From contig JAESQY010000083.1 in the NCBI GenBank assembly GCA_016764915.1, forward strand, positions 1-61,873: DNA of 61,873 bases, written 5' to 3'. Each line of letters opens with the position of its first letter. Position 1 is the first letter of the stretch. Origin of the DNA: Aliivibrio sp. GTDB taxonomy: Bacteria > Pseudomonadota > Gammaproteobacteria > Enterobacterales > Vibrionaceae. The notes under the pieces are model-generated. The model ran no database searches and was not told the origin of the DNA. It was given only the letters and a program-made list of their open reading frames with translations. Of the stretch, positions 9,639-19,518 are shown piece by piece. Both the position numbers and the translations under genes were made by a program.

Positions 9639-11233
9639 GTCAGCTAGCTTCTCTATCAAAAACAGATAGTAGCAGTTCTATATTGACTGATTCTTTATAT
9701 AATTTAGGGATTCAGACTCAATACAACAGTACGTTAAATTGCTGGCTACAATCTGTTTTAGCGTTAACTCACGCCAATAAAGTGATCTGTTTTCTTCTCA
9801 CTCCAGAAGGGACTCACCTAACAAAGGTGGCTTCCACCAACGGAGAACAAGTCATCGTAGAGACCAATCCTGCGCGACTCAGTGGGACCGATTACGACGA
9901 CGCAAACGCACTCACTCTTTGTCTGACGGAAGGTAGGAACTTTGACTTTAAATTTAGTCAATGTAACGACACCTTACGACACATTCTGTTTACCGCAGAT
10001 GAACGTTATCAGCTTACTGAGGGGCAGATAAACCTGATCCCTTTACGCACTCCAGATAACAACTCTGTCATAGGGGTACTCGCGATGTATATGCCAAACG
10101 TTTATACCGCAACCCGATTGAACAGGGATCTCAACACGTTAAACCATCTAGCGATCTGCAAAATCAGTATGATACGCTCGCTTTCAGCCAAATCACTTAA
10201 TAAACCTCGTCTGAAAAAGGTCAACAGTCCGATCCCAGAAAATTACGGAATGATCGGTCAAAGTAAGGCAATCAAAGCGGTTCACTTAAAGATTTCGCAA
10301 GCCCTTCACATCAACCAAAATATACTGGTCACCGGAGAGACTGGTACAGGAAAAGAGCTGATTGCCAAGGCGATATACCTATATGGAAACCGTAGAAATG
10401 AAGTATTCTGCGTACAAAACTGCGCATCCATCCCGGAGCAGTTATTAGAAAGTGAGCTATTTGGTTACAAAAAAGGGGCGTTTACCGGCGCTGATCGAGA
10501 TTATGATGGCTTGTTACGCTCCGCTCAGAATGGCACTCTTTTTCTGGACGAAATTGGCGATATGCCAATCCAGTTACAAGCCAAATTATTACGTGTTCTA
10601 GAAGATAAAAAAGTGCGCCCATTAGGCTCAGCAATCTCCTACCCAATCAATGTTCGAATTGTGGCCGCAACGCATCAAAATCTTGAGGAGCATATTCAAA
10701 ATGGGTTGTTTCGCCGAGATCTCTACTACCGTTTAGCACAGTTTCCAATTGATCTCCCCCCTCTGCATCTAAGAGAAAAAGATGCTGCGTTATTGGCCAA
10801 TTTCTTTATTCAACAGTATGCCAAAGAGAATGATATATCCATCAGTGAGCTATCAAATCACTGTGCGCAAACATTATCAACACATCGATTTTTGGGTAAC
10901 GTTAGAGAACTAAAAAACATCATTGAAAGAACGCTAATCATGAGCTCAGACCCTAGCTCAGTCTGTCCACACATATTAGCCAAAGAGTTATCAAGTTCGT
11001 TACCCAAGATCAAAGCAAACCCAGCGTCTGAACAATTTAACGTTGAGAAAATCGATGGCAGCTTATCAACTCAAATAGAACAGTTTGAGAAACAGCTATT
11101 GACTCACTATTTAGATAAATACCAAGGGCAGCTTCAGACCGTAGCACAGCAGCTTCAGCTATCAAAAGGGTCACTCGATTATCGCATGCGTAAATTTAAT
11201 TTATCCGCTAAGGAATGGAGACATCAATCATGA
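9635..11233 (+). CDS. vasH: Sigma54-dependent activator VasH
   Basis: VasH is the enhancer-binding protein that activates RNA polymerase-sigma54 at T6SS promoters, classically hcp operons. The 532-residue protein has an N-terminal GAF-like sensory region (about 20-180), a AAA+ domain with Walker A GETGTGKEL, an intact GAFTGA sigma54-contact loop, Walker B TLFLDEIGDM and the R-finger region DVR/FRRDLYYRL, and a C-terminal Fis-type helix-turn-helix (QLQTVAQQLQLSKGSLDYRM). All residues needed for sigma54 activation look present, unlike the DctD-like regulator at 38922. It overlaps clpV by 4 bp and the next small lipoprotein gene by 4 bp. Its targets are probably outside this window, since no hcp is here. 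Confidence 0.94.
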   Translation: MSQLASLSKTDSSSSILTDSLYNLGIQTQYNSTLNCWLQSVLALTHANKVICFLLTPEGTHLTKVASTNGEQVIVETNPARLSGTDYDDANALTLCLTEGRNFDFKFSQCNDTLRHILFTADERYQLTEGQINLIPLRTPDNNSVIGVLAMYMPNVYTATRLNRDLNTLNHLAICKISMIRSLSAKSLNKPRLKKVNSPIPENYGMIGQSKAIKAVHLKISQALHINQNILVTGETGTGKELIAKAIYLYGNRRNEVFCVQNCASIPEQLLESELFGYKKGAFTGADRDYDGLLRSAQNGTLFLDEIGDMPIQLQAKLLRVLEDKKVRPLGSAISYPINVRIVAATHQNLEEHIQNGLFRRDLYYRLAQFPIDLPPLHLREKDAALLANFFIQQYAKENDISISELSNHCAQTLSTHRFLGNVRELKNIIERTLIMSSDPSSVCPHILAKELSSSLPKIKANPASEQFNVEKIDGSLSTQIEQFEKQLLTHYLDKYQGQLQTVAQQLQLSKGSLDYRMRKFNLSAKEWRHQS

Positions 11234-11361
11234 AACTATTTTTTTCAATGCTGCTTTTAAGCACACTACTTTCAGCCTGCACCAATGTTGCGGATTACCG
11301 TCCAATTGGAAGCCCTCCTCCTGCCGAACAAGCAGAATTGATTACCAATGAGGCGAGCTAA
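11230..11361 (+). CDS. Small lipoprotein, 43 aa, in T6SS operon
   Basis: This short gene reads MKLFFSMLLLSTLLSAC and then about 26 more residues ending at TAA 11359-11361. It shows a textbook lipoprotein signal: positively charged Lys2, a hydrophobic run, and the lipobox L-S-A-C with Cys17 as the lipidated residue. The mature part is only about 27 residues, with a proline-rich SPPPAEQAE segment. It overlaps the vasH stop (ATGA) and is followed after 2 bp by the FHA gene, so it sits inside the operon and is almost certainly translated. Function is unknown. Tiny lipoproteins at this place may help the TssJ-L-M membrane complex, but that is only a guess. Confidence 0.8.
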   Translation: MKLFFSMLLLSTLLSACTNVADYRPIGSPPPAEQAELITNEAS

Positions 11362-11363
11362 TC

Positions 11364-12638
11364 ATGGAACTAATTTTTGATATTGTTAAAGCCGACCATA
11401 CCACTCCCGATATGGTGCCCACTTTCACCTTCAAACATGCTGGAGGCGTGATAGGACGCAACGAACAGTCTGATTGGTGTCTACCCGATCCTAAACGTCA
11501 AGTCTCCAACATTCATGCTGTGATTTCATTTGATAAAGAGACTTTTTACCTTACCGATAAAAGCACCAACGGTACCTATCTAGACGGACAAGACGCATCG
11601 CTAAATAAAAATGAACCCTATCCAATTAAACATGGCGATACTTTCGAAATTGGTTCCGTTCAGATAAAGGCATCGATCAAGCAGGACCCCAGCACATACC
11701 ACTTCGACAGTTCATCCATTGAGGACATGATCCCGGATGACAGCTTTCTCAGTGACGAACCGATTGAAGAGTTATTGGCCACGGATGAAGAACTGGCTCT
11801 GGATCAAATGCTTGAATCCACTGCATCTAGCTCACAAGAAAGTGATGACCAGCTGTTAAAAGAACAGTTCATCTCACCAGAACTGAATGGAAGTCAATCC
11901 ACTAAAACCAGCCAAAATGATCAATCGTTCAAGGATGAATTTAGTGAGTTTACGGGTAAAAACTCCGATGAGATTAAAGCATCAGACGATCCAGTTATCA
12001 GCAAAACACAAAATGAAACACAGCCCAAAAAGCGTACGGAGCCAGCTACTCAGTCCAAAATATTAGCCGCTCTGGCGAAAGGGCTCGATATCGACATTGA
12101 CCACATTGAAGATGATGTCCAACTGGCCTATGACGTAGGCATATTGCTCCGTACTTCAGTATCTGGCATTCAACAATTATTACGTACTCGCACTGAGCTG
12201 AAAAACAACCTTTCGAGCCAAGCAACAACCATTCAAGCACAGGGAAACAACCCTATTAAATTTAGTCACGATACTAATGAAGCACTGAATATTTTGATTA
12301 ATCACAAACCTGGCTATTTACAAGGCATTGAAGCTATCCGTCAAAGCTGTCGAGACATTCAGGCCCACCAACTTGCCTTAAATGACGCCTGCCATAACAC
12401 CTTAGATGGAGTGATAGAGAAACTGTCTCCAAAAACACTGGTATATCGCTTTGTTCAAGACGGAGTTAAGTCACGCTATGGGTTTGGTAATGCAGATGGT
12501 CAGTATTGGAAATCTTATATTCGCCTGCATGAAAAAATCACCTCAGATAAAGATTGGCGTAATGCACTGCTAGAACAAGACTTTGCCAAGCATTACGAAA
12601 CTCAACTTCAATTACTCAATGCTGCGCTGCGAGTATAA
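11364..12638 (+). CDS. tagH: FHA-domain T6SS protein TagH
   Basis: The first 100 residues form a forkhead-associated domain, with GGVIGRNEQSDWCLPDP and the phosphothreonine-binding pattern VSNIHAVISF...STNGTYLDG. These give the G-R, S-x-x-H and N-G motifs. Residues 120-240 are acidic, Ser/Gln-rich and probably disordered. The C-terminal 190 residues match the T6SS FHA-associated domain (DVGILLRTSVSGIQQLLRTR). TagH-type proteins read threonine phosphorylation set by PpkA and removed by PppA, both encoded at the far end of this cluster, and so gate T6SS firing. The start has GGCGAG shortly upstream. The link to PpkA here is inferred from family knowledge and location. Confidence 0.9.
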   Translation: MELIFDIVKADHTTPDMVPTFTFKHAGGVIGRNEQSDWCLPDPKRQVSNIHAVISFDKETFYLTDKSTNGTYLDGQDASLNKNEPYPIKHGDTFEIGSVQIKASIKQDPSTYHFDSSSIEDMIPDDSFLSDEPIEELLATDEELALDQMLESTASSSQESDDQLLKEQFISPELNGSQSTKTSQNDQSFKDEFSEFTGKNSDEIKASDDPVISKTQNETQPKKRTEPATQSKILAALAKGLDIDIDHIEDDVQLAYDVGILLRTSVSGIQQLLRTRTELKNNLSSQATTIQAQGNNPIKFSHDTNEALNILINHKPGYLQGIEAIRQSCRDIQAHQLALNDACHNTLDGVIEKLSPKTLVYRFVQDGVKSRYGFGNADGQYWKSYIRLHEKITSDKDWRNALLEQDFAKHYETQLQLLNAALRV

Positions 12639-12647
12639 GGACAAATG

Positions 12648-13139
12648 ATGAAAAAATTATATACGTTATTTTTGCTGGTTTTACTCAGTGGATGCAGCAA
12701 CCAACCTGACCCAACTTTAATGGATCTTAAATTAGCGGCATCATCAAATTTAAACCCCGATCAAATTGGCCGCCCTTCGCCAATGGTCGTCAAATTAATT
12801 GAACTCAATACTCCAACCGCATTTGAGAATGCTGGATTTTTTCAGCTCTATAACAATGCAATCGCAACTTTAGGGCCCGATTTGATTGCCGAAGAGGAGA
12901 TTATTATGAGACCAGGAGAGACTAAAAACTTCAAATTTCATATTAAAGATGGCAGCAAATACGTCGGTATTATCGGTGCTTATCAACAACTAGATGATTC
13001 TCAATGGAAATTTTTATACTCCGTAGAATTAGAAGAACAGCAATCTATTGAACTGGCGGTTACTAAAAACAGCATTCTTCGCGTTAAGTACGTTAAGCCA
13101 TCTAAAAAAGAGCTTAACGCACCAGATACCGACGACTAA
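12648..13139 (+). CDS. tssJ: T6SS outer-membrane lipoprotein TssJ
   Basis: TssJ is the lipoprotein that tethers the TssL-TssM trans-envelope complex to the outer membrane. The signal MKKLYTLFLLVLLSGCSNQP has a clear lipobox (L-S-G-C). The mature domain carries family features: PSPMVVKLIELNTPTAFENAGFF (the P-x-x-v-r-v-Y-q-L-k motif), a DLIAEEEIIMRPGETK segment (family: L...G...r-e-l-l-l-x-P-G) and a C-terminal beta-sandwich. Two ATGs lie in tandem at 12645 and 12648. I chose the second because AAGG is then 7 bp away, giving 163 residues; the first would add a single Met. A 6-9 bp gap follows tagH. Confidence 0.93.
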   Translation: MKKLYTLFLLVLLSGCSNQPDPTLMDLKLAASSNLNPDQIGRPSPMVVKLIELNTPTAFENAGFFQLYNNAIATLGPDLIAEEEIIMRPGETKNFKFHIKDGSKYVGIIGAYQQLDDSQWKFLYSVELEEQQSIELAVTKNSILRVKYVKPSKKELNAPDTDD

Positions 13140-13156
13140 GAAGGAATAACAGAACG

Positions 13157-14479
13157 ATGAATAAAGTTGTTTGGAAAGAGGGAATGCTGCTAAGACCACA
13201 ACATTTTCAGCAGCATGACCGATATTTACATCATCAGATGCAAATTAGAACGCAACAGCAAAATCGATTCAATTGGGGAGTCTACTCCCTGACCATCGAT
13301 CAACATCACTTGTCGGTCGGAAAAGTCGTCATTACTGAAGCAAAAGGAGTCATGCCCGACGGGACTCTGTTTGACATTAATCATCAATCAAAGCCATTGA
13401 TATGGGAGGGAAGCCAAGAAAACAATGGGGCGACTCTGTATTTATCATTGCCTATTTCTAGCGCGAATACGCCCGAATCACGAAAAGATGATGATGAGAA
13501 CATATCCACGCGTTATATCTCATTTGATATCACGGTATCTGACAATAATGCCCATATGCAGAACATCCAAAATGTCAGTTGTGGTGAACTTGATTTTCAT
13601 ATTCTAACCGACGCTGATATCGACAGTCACTGGGTTAAACTGCCGCTATGTAAAATCAAACAAGTTACGCCAGAAGGGGTAATTGAGCTTGAGACCGATT
13701 ATGAAACCCCATACATCAATGGTCGTCACTCCGGTTACGTGCAACGTACACTACGTGAAATGCTGACCTTGGTGACTCACCGTGCCAATGTGTTAGCAGA
13801 GCGAATTACCCAATCCGCTCATGCTACCTCTGAAGTCGGTGATTTTCTATTGCTGCAACTGTTAAATAAAAATGAACCACTACTGAACTATTTACACAAC
13901 TCTGGCAGCTATCACCCTGAAGAACTCTATCTAACATTAGTGTCATTGCAAGGTGAACTGGCAACTTACAGCCCGGAGACTCGCCGTGGAAACCTCAGTT
14001 TATCTTACAACCATCATGATCAAGTTGCCTGTTTTAAAGAGTTGATGTTCGCTCTAAGAGGCCAGCTAACACAATCACTCAAACAAAATGCGTTGGAGAT
14101 AGATCTACAAAAACGTAACCACGGTGTACTCGTCGCTCCTATCAATGAAAATGAGCTCATCCAAGAGTCATCCTTTATCTTAGCGGCTCGCTCAAACATG
14201 GATCCTGAAACCTTACGTAAACAATTACCACCGCAATTGAAAGTAGGGCCAGTTGAAAAGATTCGCAGTCTCGTCAACCTGCAGCTTCCAGGTATTCGTT
14301 GCCGTGCTCTTCAAGTGGCTCCAAGACAAGTCCCCTACCATGGCGACTACTGTTATTTTGCGCTCGATCTTAATGCAACCGATCGCTCACAGCTCACTCA
14401 ATCGGGAGGTTTTGCCTTCCATATAGCCGGAGATTTTGATGATCTCTCATTACATTTTTGGGCAATAAGGAACAGTTAA
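13157..14479 (+). CDS. tssK: T6SS baseplate-to-membrane connector TssK
   Basis: This 440-residue protein is TssK, the trimeric adaptor that docks the baseplate onto the TssJLM membrane complex. The start MNKVVWKEGMLLRPQHFQQ is the family's most conserved stretch. Later matches include FNWGVYSL, PQLKVGPVEKIRSLVNLQLPGI and a C-terminal FHIAGDFDDLSLHFWAIR. The length is typical. It has a GAAGGAA ribosome site and is followed one base later by tssL. No unusual features were seen. Confidence 0.97.
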   Translation: MNKVVWKEGMLLRPQHFQQHDRYLHHQMQIRTQQQNRFNWGVYSLTIDQHHLSVGKVVITEAKGVMPDGTLFDINHQSKPLIWEGSQENNGATLYLSLPISSANTPESRKDDDENISTRYISFDITVSDNNAHMQNIQNVSCGELDFHILTDADIDSHWVKLPLCKIKQVTPEGVIELETDYETPYINGRHSGYVQRTLREMLTLVTHRANVLAERITQSAHATSEVGDFLLLQLLNKNEPLLNYLHNSGSYHPEELYLTLVSLQGELATYSPETRRGNLSLSYNHHDQVACFKELMFALRGQLTQSLKQNALEIDLQKRNHGVLVAPINENELIQESSFILAARSNMDPETLRKQLPPQLKVGPVEKIRSLVNLQLPGIRCRALQVAPRQVPYHGDYCYFALDLNATDRSQLTQSGGFAFHIAGDFDDLSLHFWAIRNS

Positions 14480-14480
14480 T

Positions 14481-15317
14481 ATGACCAAAACAAGCTACAT
14501 GGATGATCGAACTGTTCTGGTGACCCAGCAGCCTAATGAAACATCCCCTTCATTAACGGCAAAAACTAATGCCCCTAGGTTTGAACAGCTTCAAGAGCGC
14601 ATGGTTTACGCTGCTCGATTAAAATCTGAAGAGCAGAGCTTTGTTGGTATCAATCCATTAGTAGATGCTGCTGCTCCAATTTTAGGATTGGCTGCAGAAC
14701 TGAAACTAGAGACATTTCAAGATATTGACCTGCTCAAAGCCCGTTTAATTGATGAGATCAAAACCTTCGAATTTCAAGCACTCAATTTTGGTGTAGAAAA
14801 TAACTACATTTCCCTTTCACGCTATTTACTCTGTACTTTTGTTGATGAAGCAGTGGTAACAACTCCTTGGGGTCATAATAGTAGCTGGTCGCAACAGAGT
14901 ATGTTAAGTACTTTTCACAACGAAACCTACGGCGGCGAAAAATTCTTTCTGCTACTTGAAAAACTTAGCCGAAATCCAGCTAAGTTTCTAAATTTACTAG
15001 AACTCATCTACCTCTGTTTAAGCTTAGGTTTCGAAGGGAAATATCGAGTCCTTTCTCGCGGTTTAATTGAGCTTGATACTATCAGGGACAGTCTTTACCG
15101 CCAAATACGCTCACTAAGAGGTGATGAACCTAAAGGTCTATCACCAAACTGGGAACCTAAGAGGGTACAACGACACAAACTCACCCGAAACACCTCTCGT
15201 CTCGGCATCTGTTTCGTTGTCATTCTCTGCCTCACTGCCATGTTCAGCGGTTTTTATTACGTGCTTGACCAACAATCAACACAAGTCACTGACTCTTACC
15301 TGCAGATCACTCAATAG
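14481..15317 (+). CDS. tssL: T6SS inner-membrane protein TssL (DotU/IcmH)
   Basis: TssL is a tail-anchored inner-membrane protein whose cytoplasmic domain binds TssK/TssE. This 278-residue version has the DotU-type N-terminal domain, with NPLVDAAAPILGLAAELK, YLLCTFVDEAVVTTPWG and FEGKYRVLSRG motifs, all hallmark sequences. A single membrane helix follows near residues 245-265 (GICFVVILCLTAMFSGFYYV). There is no C-terminal OmpA/peptidoglycan-binding domain, so this is the short type; wall anchoring would need a separate protein. tssM follows after 11 bp. Confidence 0.95.
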   Translation: MTKTSYMDDRTVLVTQQPNETSPSLTAKTNAPRFEQLQERMVYAARLKSEEQSFVGINPLVDAAAPILGLAAELKLETFQDIDLLKARLIDEIKTFEFQALNFGVENNYISLSRYLLCTFVDEAVVTTPWGHNSSWSQQSMLSTFHNETYGGEKFFLLLEKLSRNPAKFLNLLELIYLCLSLGFEGKYRVLSRGLIELDTIRDSLYRQIRSLRGDEPKGLSPNWEPKRVQRHKLTRNTSRLGICFVVILCLTAMFSGFYYVLDQQSTQVTDSYLQITQ

Positions 15318-15328
15318 GATTTCAAAAC

Positions 15329-18300
15329 ATGAAGGCTGTATTCAAAAAAATTTGGCAAACATTAAAAAAAACATGGTGTTGGAGCCTAATTCTTACTCTA
15401 TTAATTAGCACATTAGTCGCACTATGGGGAGATGAAATTGCGGTTGGTGGTCATGCGTTTTTAAGCACGGTTAGCAGTAAAGTGATAGCGATTATGATCT
15501 TCTTTGTTATCTGGGGATTAACGCTCCTAGCACTCTACTTTGCAGAAAAGCGCAAAGCCATGTCTGAAGAGAATAAAGAAGTGACCGAAGCTCGAGCAGC
15601 AGAAGAGACTGTGATTCGTGAATCGGTTGATATTTTGAAAGAAAAACTCAACAGTGCGATAGCGACTATCAAGCGCGCTGGACTGTACGGCCGATTGAAC
15701 GATGATGTAAAGTATCAACTCCCTTGGTATATGATTATTGGACCTCAAGGAAGTGGCAAAACCACACTATTAGAGTGTTCAGGTCTCGATTTCCCGTTAA
15801 ATCAAGCCACAGGAAAGTACACCCGAGATATTCAAAATAGCCAACATTGTGAATGGTATTTCGCTAACCATGCTGTGCTCCTTGACGCGGCTGGTCGTTA
15901 TTTTGATCAAGCCTCAAACTCTATCGAAGGTTCAATTTGGGAGCAGTTTTTACGCCTATTGAACAGCAAGCGTCGTCGTCGTCCACTCAATGGCATCATA
16001 CTCACTATTGATATCCAGACATTGCAAAACCCTGATGAAAATGAGATCGAACAGCATGCTCGATACGTTAGAGATCAATTGCAAACCTTAAGAGAGAAAC
16101 TCAATTCAGACGTTCCTGTCTATTTGGTTTTAACCAAAGCCGATAAAATCGCAGGTTTTGACTCTTTCTTCTCACACCTAAGTCGAGAAGAGATGGACCA
16201 AGTACTTGGAATCACATTTAATGAAGGAGAGGGGCAACAAACAGAACATGTTAAACAAGAATTTGAACAACTACTTCGTCGCCTAAATTCTCAGTTATTA
16301 TCACGCCTTCATACTGAGCGCGATGTCACCCGACGCGCCGACTTGTTGCAATTTCCTAGGCAGCTCAGCGCCATTGTTGAACGTCTGGCTTTGTTTTGTG
16401 AACTCTCATTTGCTGAGACTCGCTATCACACTCCCACCCATCTTCGCGGGTTATATATCACGTCGGTTCCTGAGCCTGAGGCTCAAAACATTGACTCTAC
16501 ATCGAGCACCATTGGTCAAAATTTAGGAATAAGTCAACGAGCGCTACCAACCTACAAACATCAACGCGGCTTCTTTGTTCGTAGATTGCTTGAAGAGATC
16601 ATCTTCCCAAATAGTGAGCTGGCCACATTAGATGAAAAATACGAGCGCACGGTTAAAGTCAGAAACAGCATGTTTTATGCGGTATCTGTCTTACTCATCG
16701 TTATTTTTGGAGGTTTATGGGTCAGTGGTTTTCTGAGCAATCACAGCAAGCAACAAGAGTTATTAGTACTCAAAGAGCAGTATCAGAACCGTATTTTGCA
16801 TGTTTCTCCCTTAGCCAGTTCCATTGAGCTGCTACCTACACTAAATACCCTTTATAGTGCGACTCAAGTCTACTCACATACAGATAAAAGCTTTGTTGAG
16901 CGCTACTCTGGTTTAGATCAAGGTACCAAGATTATCTCAACAACCATCGATACCTACCAACAACAACTTAGAAAGCTTCTCCTACCTCGTATTGAAAGTG
17001 AGTTAGAGCAACAGATTAAAAGCAACCAAGATAATCGTGAATTTTTAACTAAATCCTTACGCGCTTACCTGATGCTTAACCAGCAAGAGCATTTAGACAA
17101 ACAGTACCTAGAAGAGTGGTTAGCACTCAATTGGTCCTATATTTACAGTGGTTCTGCCACCGAACAAAAAGCCTTACAAAATCACTTCAAACGCCTACTA
17201 GACTCAGGATTTGAACCGGTTGATTTAAATGATAATTTAATTGCCAAATCAAGAAAATACCTGCGTAAAGCCAACACCTCTGAACTGGTTTATCAAATGC
17301 TAAAAGAGGATCCCGCAGTTGAAGGCCTTCATGACCTGAAATTCAGTGATTATTTAGGCCCTACACAACTCATTTTTAGTAACACAAATACGACAATTTC
17401 TGGCTTTTATACTCAAACTGGGTATCAAAAAATATTCTTGAATAAAGGGCTAGAAGAAGTTCAAATGTTAGTGAACGAAAATTGGGTATTAGGCACTTCT
17501 ACCGACTTAAGTGCATTGGAAATCCGAGAGTTATACGCTGAAGTGGAAGACCTCTATTTCAATGATTATATTCGTTATTGGCAAGATGCCGTTAATCAAC
17601 TTCAAATCATTCCAGCCACTGATTTTGACCATGCCGTTGCTCAAATAACCAGCATGACAGGATCAAGCCAGCCCATCGTTAAGCTATTAACAGTGATCAG
17701 AGATAATACGACATTCATTGATGAGTCTCAATTAACCGATAAAGTGACAAAAGGTGGCAAAAAAACACCTATTGGCAATAACTTATCCAAACTTGCTGCC
17801 TCCGGGTTATACAGCGTAGATCAACGAACCGAAAGTGCTCGCAAAGCAGTTTCTCGTCAATTTCAGAGCTTAAATCAGCTATTGAGTAAATCATCAGAAG
17901 CCGATATTCCCCTTCAAGATGCTCTGGTTTCGGTTAATGAATTAGGCTCAAAACTTGCTATCATCAACCACTCACCTAATGCGGAAAAATCATCATTCAA
18001 ACTAGCCAGAGATCGAATGCAAGGCATACCTAATGCAATGAATGATGTTCGAATATCATCGCAAAACCTTCCTCAACCATTATCAGGATGGTGGAAACAA
18101 TTATCCAGCAACGCTTGGAGTACCATTTTGGTTTCAGCAAGAGGGTATACCCAGTCTCTGTATGCTGATCAAGTCGTGTCTCCCTACACTTTATCCTTAG
18201 CGGGTCGCTATCCATTCTCCAAAAGCAATAGAGATGTCAATATCACTGACTTCAATAATTTCTTTCAAAAAGGGGGAGTCTTAGACCATTTTTATAACAA

Positions 18301-18847
18301 TACTTTAGCGCCATTCGTAAAAATAAGGGGCGGGAAAATGTCACTGAAAAAAGTCAGTGGCCAAGATCTTGGGTTATCAAACCTCTTTTTATATCAGTAT
18401 GCTAAGGGGCTAAAAATTAAAAGTAATTTTTATGGAAAAAAAGGTAACGATGCCAAAGTTGCCTTTAAAATAATCCCTTTTGAGTTAGATGCAAGCGCTC
18501 TACAGTCCACCTTCTATTATGGTAATACTAAAATGCAATACCGTCATGGACCTCGCCAAAAGATTGCTCTCAACTGGCCAATAGAAGGAGAACGTCAATA
18601 CGTCAGCTTCGTACTGCAAGACCTCAATGGCACTAAAGTCATCAATAAGCAAGGTTCAGGGCCTTGGGCACTATTTAGAGTATTAGACCGCTTCAAAGTA
18701 CAGTATTATCAAGGCAAAGATGTGTTAAAAATAGATTTGCAAAACCAGGGGATGAACGCTAAATACCTCATTTATAGCGAGCGAACACCCAACCCGTTTG
18801 ATCGAAAATTACTGACTAATTTTTCATTACCGAAGAATCTATCATAA
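15329..18847 (+). CDS. tssM: T6SS inner-membrane complex protein TssM (IcmF)
   Basis: TssM spans both membranes' space, linking TssL in the inner membrane to TssJ. The 1172-residue protein has two N-terminal membrane helices (about 15-35 and 50-70), a cytoplasmic NTPase-like domain with intact Walker A GPQGSGKTTLLE near residue 140 and the downstream VLLDAAGRYFDQ segment, a third membrane helix around residue 455 (FYAVSVLLIVIFGGLWVSGF), and a long periplasmic part. The C-terminal TssM/IcmF domain includes GPWALFRVLDRF, the TssJ-binding region of the family. Its last base is also the first base of the pppA ATG. The length is typical. Confidence 0.96.
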   Translation: MKAVFKKIWQTLKKTWCWSLILTLLISTLVALWGDEIAVGGHAFLSTVSSKVIAIMIFFVIWGLTLLALYFAEKRKAMSEENKEVTEARAAEETVIRESVDILKEKLNSAIATIKRAGLYGRLNDDVKYQLPWYMIIGPQGSGKTTLLECSGLDFPLNQATGKYTRDIQNSQHCEWYFANHAVLLDAAGRYFDQASNSIEGSIWEQFLRLLNSKRRRRPLNGIILTIDIQTLQNPDENEIEQHARYVRDQLQTLREKLNSDVPVYLVLTKADKIAGFDSFFSHLSREEMDQVLGITFNEGEGQQTEHVKQEFEQLLRRLNSQLLSRLHTERDVTRRADLLQFPRQLSAIVERLALFCELSFAETRYHTPTHLRGLYITSVPEPEAQNIDSTSSTIGQNLGISQRALPTYKHQRGFFVRRLLEEIIFPNSELATLDEKYERTVKVRNSMFYAVSVLLIVIFGGLWVSGFLSNHSKQQELLVLKEQYQNRILHVSPLASSIELLPTLNTLYSATQVYSHTDKSFVERYSGLDQGTKIISTTIDTYQQQLRKLLLPRIESELEQQIKSNQDNREFLTKSLRAYLMLNQQEHLDKQYLEEWLALNWSYIYSGSATEQKALQNHFKRLLDSGFEPVDLNDNLIAKSRKYLRKANTSELVYQMLKEDPAVEGLHDLKFSDYLGPTQLIFSNTNTTISGFYTQTGYQKIFLNKGLEEVQMLVNENWVLGTSTDLSALEIRELYAEVEDLYFNDYIRYWQDAVNQLQIIPATDFDHAVAQITSMTGSSQPIVKLLTVIRDNTTFIDESQLTDKVTKGGKKTPIGNNLSKLAASGLYSVDQRTESARKAVSRQFQSLNQLLSKSSEADIPLQDALVSVNELGSKLAIINHSPNAEKSSFKLARDRMQGIPNAMNDVRISSQNLPQPLSGWWKQLSSNAWSTILVSARGYTQSLYADQVVSPYTLSLAGRYPFSKSNRDVNITDFNNFFQKGGVLDHFYNNTLAPFVKIRGGKMSLKKVSGQDLGLSNLFLYQYAKGLKIKSNFYGKKGNDAKVAFKIIPFELDASALQSTFYYGNTKMQYRHGPRQKIALNWPIEGERQYVSFVLQDLNGTKVINKQGSGPWALFRVLDRFKVQYYQGKDVLKIDLQNQGMNAKYLIYSERTPNPFDRKLLTNFSLPKNLS

Positions 18848-19518
18848 TGATCATTTTCTCTTCTGCGAGCTTTACCCATCAGGGTAAGGTTCGAGTTAAA
18901 AATGAAGACGCAATTCTCTCTCTTAGCACAGAAGGAATCTGGGTTGTTGCTGATGGTATGGGTGGTTATGAGTACGGCGAATTAGCGAGCAGAATGATCA
19001 CTGAAGGGTTAAGGGATGAAAAGTTCAGTAGCACATTAGAGCAGAGGATCAGAGTTGCTAAAGCTCGATTACAGCAGATAAACTATCATTTAAGCCAAGA
19101 GAAAACATTGTCTCAAAGCTCTATAATTGGCAGTACCGTCTGTTTGCTCATTTCATATAAAAGCCACATGGCCTGTGTGTGGGCTGGCGATTCACGTTGC
19201 TACTTATACCGCCAAAAGAAACTCTATCAAATATCAAAAGATCACACAACAGAGACCAATGCAGGTAAAGAAGCGCTAACCCAAGCTATCGGCATGGGGA
19301 ACTCGTTAGATATTGAGCACTGCATTTTTGCAGTGCACAACAACGATACACTTTTATTAACCAGCGACGGGGTGCACAAATCCATCGGCTCAGATGTCAT
19401 TCAAAGCGGAATGGCACACCTGAATACAGCCAAGGGATCACAATACTTACAACAAATGACACTTCAAACTGACGCCACTGATAATTTATCCGCTGTGATG
19501 ATTAAGGTATCGCAATGA
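18847..19518 (+). CDS. pppA: PP2C-type Ser/Thr phosphatase PppA
   Basis: This is a 223-residue PPM/PP2C phosphatase. Metal-binding motifs are visible: GKVRVKNEDAIL (R-x-x-N-E-D), VVADGMGGYEYGE (the D-G-M-G-G motif), a central VWAGDSRCYLYR and a late LTSDGVHKSI and TDATDNLSAVMIKV (D-N-x-S). In known threonine-phosphorylation switches of T6SS, PppA removes phosphate from the FHA protein to reset secretion. The gene starts at the last base of tssM and overlaps ppkA by 4 bp (ATGA). Placement next to ppkA and with tagH in the same cluster supports this role. Confidence 0.93.
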   Translation: MIIFSSASFTHQGKVRVKNEDAILSLSTEGIWVVADGMGGYEYGELASRMITEGLRDEKFSSTLEQRIRVAKARLQQINYHLSQEKTLSQSSIIGSTVCLLISYKSHMACVWAGDSRCYLYRQKKLYQISKDHTTETNAGKEALTQAIGMGNSLDIEHCIFAVHNNDTLLLTSDGVHKSIGSDVIQSGMAHLNTAKGSQYLQQMTLQTDATDNLSAVMIKVSQ

